Shown piece after piece: positions 5,784 to 10,200 of a DNA stretch of 10,200 bases. Where the stretch lies: the NCBI GenBank assembly GCA_046481785.1, contig JAWOJF010000281.1, positions 1-10,200 on the forward strand, read 5' to 3'. The position numbers and the translations under genes were made by a program. Origin of the DNA: JAWOJF01 sp046481785 (GTDB lineage: Bacteria; Bacteroidota; Ignavibacteria; Ignavibacteriales; Ignavibacteriaceae). Each line of letters begins with the position of its first letter. Position 1 is the stretch's first letter. Under the pieces are notes generated by a model, which saw only the letters and a list, made by a program, of their open reading frames with translations, was not told where the DNA came from and searched no databases.

Positions 5784-7364
5784 TCATTTTAATAAAAGAA
5801 TTTTTTGAAACAATGTTTTATTATTTGTCTGTAAAATCACAAAATAAGTGCCGGTGCTTAAGTTTTCAGCATTAAACGAATAATCGTATGTTCCCCGGGG
5901 GAGATAACCCTCATACAGGGATTTGACTTGTTCTCCCAAAATGTTAACAACAGTTAGTTTTGTATCTGATCCGGATGGCAAAGAGAATTGTATGGTTGTT
6001 GACGGATTGAATGGATTAGGATAGTTCTGATACAGATGTATTTCATCTGGTACAAAATCTTTACCCACGGAAACAACCGGAACATGAATTTTTACATCTG
6101 CCACATTTGTAGATGATGAGTCTATTATAACAAGATCACTGTAAAAATTTTCATAACCTATTTTTTGTGCAAATAATCTGTAGGTGCCGTAAGGAAGATT
6201 GATCAATCTGAATTTCCCATCCTCTTTAGTAAATGTATATCCGTAAAGGATGTTGTTTTCTACTGATTGTGCAAATACAAGGATATCTGAAAGTGTATCG
6301 GGTGAAGATCCTTCCGGGATTATTAACCCTTCAATAACACCCCCGCCATATGATGAATCCCTCGGGAGATATATATTTTTCTGTGTTACTAAACCGGACA
6401 CATAAACTGAATCTGCCTGTTCCCAGAAAACGGAAGAATAGCCTTCAGATTTATAATAAGATGGCAGAAAGTAATCAGAGAATGACTGGATATAATAATA
6501 ACCTGGGTTTTCAAAGTCCATATTGAAAGTTCCATCAATATCAGCAAAAACCGTATAAGCCTCATCTTCATTCAGACTAACTGCATTTATTTTCCTGGGG
6601 GTATGTCTTCCTTTTCTCCCTACTATCATTGCCTTTCGCAGCGGGGTAACATTAAGAGAATCAAAAATCCCGCCGGAGACCCTGTGTTGCCGGTATGCAA
6701 TTCGTTTAAGCTGAATATCGGCTGTATATTCGTAATTTTCATTTAATGTTATAATACCGGCATTAAACGGATCTGATCTCTGTCCAAAAAAAGTAGTTTG
6801 AAAGGAGTCCTTGGAAGCTGCAACAGTATACCTGCCATCAGGGATGTTAACTGAGTAAAAACCTGCTGCATCCGTTTTTGCTGATTTTGTAATATAACTT
6901 CCTTCATAAAGAAAGTAAACGTTTGCTTCCGGAACCGGTACTGATCCATCTGTAACATAACCGCTTATAGTGCCATCAAAACGGTCATCATAAAAATCAA
7001 TTTTTACACGGATCAATTCCATACCATCTCTGCTGTTACTAATTACATACATGGAATCAGTGCTGTCAGCAGAAGCAACATCCCTGAATCCCGAAAGAAT
7101 ACAGTCCATTATCAGGGTATCACCGGGCAATACATCTACAGGGTAATACCAGTGTTTGTTAAACCTGACATAATATAAGTCAGACCGGTAATAAATTGAA
7201 TCAATAGTTAGAGTCTCATTTCCCGTATTGATAAAGTAAACATTTTCAAGCCGGTCAAACACGCTTTTAAATTCGATTTGGTTCGGTTTCAGTTCAAGAT
7301 CGGCCTGAGCATGCAAATTTATATATAGAAATACTATGTTTAATACTGTCAGATATCTCAGCAT
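5784..7364 (-). CDS. T9SS-exported multidomain beta-sandwich protein with type A sorting domain
   Basis: Predicted to be exported by the Sec system and then across the outer membrane by the type IX system. The protein (526 aa) has a signal peptide (1-20, ending LHAQA) and an N-terminal immunoglobulin-like segment (about 22-125; LKPNQIEF...NTGNETLTIDS resembles DUF1573/ASH-type domains). Next are carboxypeptidase-regulatory-like units at about 129-220 (SGYVTDGSVPVPEANV...DAAGFYSV), a more divergent one at 227-333 and a third at 341-430 (DGKFRLINLPYGTYRLFAQ). The C-terminal sorting domain is at 441-526 (LYQNYPNPFNPSTT to the end). No catalytic motif is seen, so a structural, adhesive or binding surface role is most likely. 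The ATG at 7364 has no SD, as is common in Bacteroidota. It is divergent from the sigma-factor operon and shares a 55-bp promoter region with it. Confidence 0.88.
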   Translation of the reverse strand: MLRYLTVLNIVFLYINLHAQADLELKPNQIEFKSVFDRLENVYFINTGNETLTIDSIYYRSDLYYVRFNKHWYYPVDVLPGDTLIMDCILSGFRDVASADSTDSMYVISNSRDGMELIRVKIDFYDDRFDGTISGYVTDGSVPVPEANVYFLYEGSYITKSAKTDAAGFYSVNIPDGRYTVAASKDSFQTTFFGQRSDPFNAGIITLNENYEYTADIQLKRIAYRQHRVSGGIFDSLNVTPLRKAMIVGRKGRHTPRKINAVSLNEDEAYTVFADIDGTFNMDFENPGYYYIQSFSDYFLPSYYKSEGYSSVFWEQADSVYVSGLVTQKNIYLPRDSSYGGGVIEGLIIPEGSSPDTLSDILVFAQSVENNILYGYTFTKEDGKFRLINLPYGTYRLFAQKIGYENFYSDLVIIDSSSTNVADVKIHVPVVSVGKDFVPDEIHLYQNYPNPFNPSTTIQFSLPSGSDTKLTVVNILGEQVKSLYEGYLPRGTYDYSFNAENLSTGTYFVILQTNNKTLFQKILLLK

Positions 7365-7423
7365 ATTGTTAATAACATCAATAATAATTATACTATTAGT
7401 GAGAAAAATAGATTAATTAGTGA
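7365..7423. promoter_or_regulatory. Divergent promoter region with direct repeat
   Basis: This 55-bp AT-rich spacer must carry the promoters of both the T9SS gene (minus) and the sigma operon (plus). A minus-strand TATAAT (7387-7392) overlaps a plus-strand TATACT (7389-7394); no good -35 is seen for either. ATTAGTGA occurs at 7395-7402 and again at 7416-7423, 21 bp apart, each followed by (G/C)AAAA. Two helical turns of spacing suits an operator or sigma-binding pair. The second copy overlaps the GTG start codon. Confidence 0.4.
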
Positions 7424-7992
7424 CAAAACAAATATTGAACAGGGATAAACTAAATTACATAAATTTTACGCAAAAAGAATTAGAGGAATTATTTGCGTTA
7501 TCCAGGAACGGGGATTCCAATTCATTTCAAACCCTTTCGGGTTATGTACGCGATATTTCTTACAGCTATTTTCTATCCAAACACAGGCACGGAAAAATTA
7601 CCAATAAAGATGATGTTGACGATTTAACAAACAATGTATACCTCGCCTTTGCCGAGCAGTACCATAAAATAGAAAACCTTGAATTCTGGCTGAGGCGCGT
7701 TTTGTTCCTTAATTTCATCAATTGGTACAAGAAAAACAATGCTCAAAGAACACTTCAGCTTGATGAAGCTTTTTATATTGAGCATAAAGGAGTTAACCCG
7801 GAGGACACTCTTGATGCGGAAAAAATCCTAAAAATACTTGGAACTTTAAGTGAGGAAAAACAAAAAATATTAAAAATGCGTTTCTGGGAAGATCTGAAAT
7901 TTGCTGAAATAGCTGAAAAGGTCGGTAAAACTGAAGACGCTGTTAAAAAAATGTTTTACAGAACTATTGAAGAATTAAAAAATAAAATTTAG
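7420..7992 (+). CDS. ECF-type RNA polymerase sigma factor (sigma-70 family)
   Basis: Directs RNA polymerase to a specific promoter set. At 190 aa it has only regions 2 and 4, as ECF sigmas do. Region 2 spans about 35-108 (DDVDDLTNNVYLAF...WLRRVLFLNFINWYKKNN, the core-binding and -10 recognition helices). A linker with NPEDTLDAEKI follows. Region 4 is at about 134-188 (LSEEKQKILKMRFWEDLKFAEIAEKVGKTEDAVKKMFYR, a helix-turn-helix for -35 recognition). The GTG at 7420 is the first possible start after an in-frame TAA; no SD is visible, and a TTG at 7435 is an alternative that would remove five residues. The next gene encodes a membrane protein with an anti-sigma zinc motif, so the pair probably forms a sigma/anti-sigma switch. 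Autoregulation of the divergent promoter is plausible but not shown. Confidence 0.88.
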   Translation: MTKQILNRDKLNYINFTQKELEELFALSRNGDSNSFQTLSGYVRDISYSYFLSKHRHGKITNKDDVDDLTNNVYLAFAEQYHKIENLEFWLRRVLFLNFINWYKKNNAQRTLQLDEAFYIEHKGVNPEDTLDAEKILKILGTLSEEKQKILKMRFWEDLKFAEIAEKVGKTEDAVKKMFYRTIEELKNKI

Positions 7993-8047
7993 GATTGTCA
8001 CTTTCCATATTTAGCAGTTACTATATCTTTAGAAAGATAAGTATAAA

Positions 8048-9019
8048 ATGGGCAACATAGAAAAGATATCAGACCTTTTACAAAAGGATGAATTAACTTA
8101 TGATGAAAAAGCTTCACTGGATTTTATCCTGAACGGCGATCCTGAAGCCAGGGCATTTTATAATGCTTACGGTTCAGTTAAAACAGCCGTCAGAGCCGGT
8201 TCCCATCTTTCGTATGATCAAATCTATAATTATATATTACTAAAAAACGGTAACGCACCCGAAGATAAAAGGGTAGTTGTTCAACTTCCGCTTATTGAAG
8301 AACATTTAAGAAAATGCAGCCTTTGCCTGAATGAATTTTCTGTTTTAAATGCTGAGTATTCAGAAATTGAAAATTTTATCAAAACCCCTGATTCAGACAC
8401 TATTAAAAATAATATTTTCATAGAACCCGGAAAAAAAACAGTAAGAAAATTCTATGCCCCGCGTTATAGTGTTGTAACGGTTATAACTATTGGAATTCTT
8501 TACCTGGTTTTATACTTTATTTCGGGCATTTCAACTCCTGATACTTATAAATATGCCTCTTTGAATGAACCGGAGTTTTATGTAACAAGAGGAAGGCCTA
8601 CTGATGAATTTCAAAAAAGCATTGCAGCCCTTGAAAACAGGGAGTATGAAGAAGCAATTGCCCATTTGGAAAAAGATATAAGTAACAATGCTGATGATAA
8701 GACAATATTTTATTCGCATTATATTATGGGTCTAAGCTATCTGGAAACTGCTGAAAATAAATTCCTTGGATTATTCCCTTCTTATAGTGAAGAAAAAGTA
8801 AATGCTGGTTTAAGCCATCTTGAGAAAGCTGTTGAACTTAATAATTCAGGTAAGTTTCCAAATGTTACCTATGATGCTTATTTCTATCTTGCTAAAGGAA
8901 ATTTAATGCTGGATAACCAGGAAAGGGCGATAAAATATTTCCGGCTTGTTATTGAAAATAAAGGGAGTAAGATGCAGGAAGCGCAATCCGCAGTTGATGT
9001 ATTTGGTAAACTGGAGTAG
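8048..9019 (+). CDS. Membrane anti-sigma-type protein: zinc-finger motif, TM helix, TPR domain
   Basis: Probably binds and restrains the ECF sigma factor encoded just upstream. The 323-aa protein has a helical N-terminal extension (1-50) and a zf-HC2/ZAS-like segment with H53 (SHLSYDQIYNYI) and H86-x3-C90-x2-C93 (HLRKCSLC), the ligand layout of zinc-binding anti-sigma domains. One TM helix (about 140-160, VVTVITIGILYLVLYFISG) follows. The C-terminal half is TPR-like at about 185-216 (ALENREYEEAIAHLEKDI), 219-267 and 274-305 (YLAKGNLMLDNQERAIKYFRLVI). Predicted topology puts the zinc motif in the cytoplasm and the TPRs in the periplasm, so the TPRs would be the sensor or partner-binding part. 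It starts 55 bp after the sigma gene with a weak SD (AGAAAG), and the next gene begins 3 bp after its stop. The anti-sigma role is inferred from motif and context. Confidence 0.78.
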   Translation: MGNIEKISDLLQKDELTYDEKASLDFILNGDPEARAFYNAYGSVKTAVRAGSHLSYDQIYNYILLKNGNAPEDKRVVVQLPLIEEHLRKCSLCLNEFSVLNAEYSEIENFIKTPDSDTIKNNIFIEPGKKTVRKFYAPRYSVVTVITIGILYLVLYFISGISTPDTYKYASLNEPEFYVTRGRPTDEFQKSIAALENREYEEAIAHLEKDISNNADDKTIFYSHYIMGLSYLETAENKFLGLFPSYSEEKVNAGLSHLEKAVELNNSGKFPNVTYDAYFYLAKGNLMLDNQERAIKYFRLVIENKGSKMQEAQSAVDVFGKLE

Positions 9020-9022
9020 GTT

Positions 9023-10200
9023 GTGTCAAATGTTTCATCAACCACAGTTCTCCGGATAGTATTTTTCCTCTCAGTTTATTCCATCATTGGCATTTCCTCG
9101 TTAAAGATTGAAGATAAAAAACAAACCTTAATTCAAACCAGTTTCACATTTGATATCGATTCTCTTATCAGTGAAATTAAATTAAACGGATGGAATGAAA
9201 TATCTTTTGATAAATATTCCTTCTATCTTCTTAATACTCAAACTGATTTGATTTATGAAATAGATCGGGTAAACAGTCTGCCCGGCAGCTTTGAAAGATC
9301 CTGCCTGCAGGCTTTAATACTGAAGAAAGAATTACGATTTAATGAGATGTTTGATTCCCTTTATGTATTGCTGCCTCAAAAATCCGGCTATTTTAATTTT
9401 TATGAAAATCTTGTGTTTGCGGCAAATGCAACTGGGCGGTTGTCTTTGCTGGAAAGTGAAATAAATCCTCTGTTATCCGGTTTAATTCAAGCTGCCAAGG
9501 GCGAATATGAAAATGCTAAAGATGAATATTTTAAAGCTTTGGAAAAGGATCAATCTGATTATAATATCTTTTATCAAATATCTTACATGTACAGGAATAC
9601 CGGGGATTATGATAAATCTTTAAATGTGTTGAATGATGCTGTATCGATGGCAAAGGGGGATGAGAGATTTTTAATAAAAGCGGCCATAGCTGAAGGTTCA
9701 TTGAATTATTTATCAGGTAATTATTTACGTGCAGAAAAATTATACGAAAAAGCTCTTGCTGCCTCTAAAAAAATCTATGACAGGCAGAATGAAATAGTTT
9801 CTGTTGTTAACCTTGGTATCCTACATGACCTTGAGGGAGACGTTGAAAAAGCGAGGAAATATTTTAATGATGGTTTAACACTTGCACAGAAGATAAAAGA
9901 TATTGATCTGGAGGCTTTCGCTTACTCAGAGCTTGGAGTCTCCTATACATTTACTAATGATATAATAAATGCAAAAGAAAACTATCTTAAAAGTTTTTTG
10001 ATATATAAAAAAATAAATGACCGTCTGCGGCTTTCTTTATTATCCGAAAATATCGGGAAGATATATACATACCTTTTTGATTATAAATCAGCGATAAAAT
10101 ATTATGAGCAGGGAGCTGAATATGCAGGTGAAAATAAACGCGCCCGTGCAGTAAATATTATGGGGATGGCTGATGTTTACTCCAACTTATCTAATTATTC
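9023..10200 (+). CDS. Membrane-anchored TPR protein, 3' end outside window
   Basis: The frame is open from a GTG at 9023 to the window end (392 codons seen). A hydrophobic N-terminal segment (about 9-27, VLRIVFFLSVYSIIGIS) is a signal peptide or anchor, which puts the rest outside the cytoplasm. A mixed region (30-150) precedes at least six TPR units from about 152: AKGEYENAKDEYFKALE, GDYDKSLNVLNDAV, GNYLRAEKLYEKALAAS, GDVEKARKYFNDGLTLA, a degenerate one near 312-331 and FDYKSAIKYYEQGAEYA. Spacing of 3 bp from the preceding stop implies translational coupling. Proteins of this shape beside sigma/anti-sigma TPR genes often end in a CHAT peptidase-like domain in Bacteroidota; that part, if present, lies outside the window and cannot be confirmed here. 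An ATG in the same frame is not available nearby, so GTG is the likeliest start. Confidence 0.8.
   Translation, partial: MSNVSSTTVLRIVFFLSVYSIIGISSLKIEDKKQTLIQTSFTFDIDSLISEIKLNGWNEISFDKYSFYLLNTQTDLIYEIDRVNSLPGSFERSCLQALILKKELRFNEMFDSLYVLLPQKSGYFNFYENLVFAANATGRLSLLESEINPLLSGLIQAAKGEYENAKDEYFKALEKDQSDYNIFYQISYMYRNTGDYDKSLNVLNDAVSMAKGDERFLIKAAIAEGSLNYLSGNYLRAEKLYEKALAASKKIYDRQNEIVSVVNLGILHDLEGDVEKARKYFNDGLTLAQKIKDIDLEAFAYSELGVSYTFTNDIINAKENYLKSFLIYKKINDRLRLSLLSENIGKIYTYLFDYKSAIKYYEQGAEYAGENKRARAVNIMGMADVYSNLSNY

Noticed and set aside
6389..6958. Two minus-strand frames of 60 and 69 codons inside the T9SS protein gene
   Set aside because: Both overlap the true frame out of phase; no SD, and the main frame carries continuous domain structure through the region.
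8531..8719. Minus-strand frame of 62 codons opposite the anti-sigma-type gene
   Set aside because: Antisense to the TM and TPR coding region; its hydrophobicity is the complement of the real sequence.

Overview
The window looks like a low-GC chromosomal segment from a Bacteroidota/Ignavibacteria-type bacterium. The best lineage marker is the protein at 5784-7364. It has a signal peptide and a C-terminal type IX secretion (T9SS) sorting domain with the typical YQNYPNPFNPST start. Weak or absent Shine-Dalgarno sites before several genes and AT-rich spacers fit that group. Assignment to Ignavibacteria is an inference from the style of the proteins, not a measured placement.

Layout. 1-470 has no convincing gene but holds a striking 333-bp composite palindrome (77-409): two perfect 53-bp inverted arms enclose a symmetric series of hairpins, like a MITE built from REP-type units. 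Next come minus-strand genes: a U32-family tRNA hydroxylation protein (TrhP/YrrO type, 471-1682), peptidase T (1754-3004, with a good SD and a candidate promoter) and an exported GH2 beta-glucuronidase-type enzyme (3219-5000, TTG start). The 783-bp gap 5001-5783 is not empty. It holds the apparent remains of a decayed secreted/outer-membrane protein gene (about 5077-5299), a strong minus-strand terminator (5434-5460) and an intact 42-codon gene for a single-pass membrane protein with a strong SD (5500-5628). Then comes the T9SS-exported multi-domain protein (5784-7364).

At 7365-7419 the orientation flips. A 55-bp divergent spacer separates the T9SS gene from a plus-strand operon: an ECF sigma factor (7420-7992), a membrane anti-sigma-type protein with a cytoplasmic zinc-finger motif and a TPR domain predicted to be periplasmic (8048-9019), and 3 bp later a membrane-anchored TPR protein (9023 to beyond the window end). 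The likely logic is envelope signalling: the third protein, perhaps with an effector domain outside the window, contacts the TPR part of the anti-sigma protein, which controls release of the sigma factor. The adjacent T9SS gene and the operon itself are candidate targets. The parts are recognisable families; the circuit is inference.

The most unusual items are the composite palindrome, the sigma/anti-sigma-TPR/TPR module with a 21-bp-spaced direct repeat at its promoter, the small membrane protein with its own terminator, and the layered frameshifted relic.
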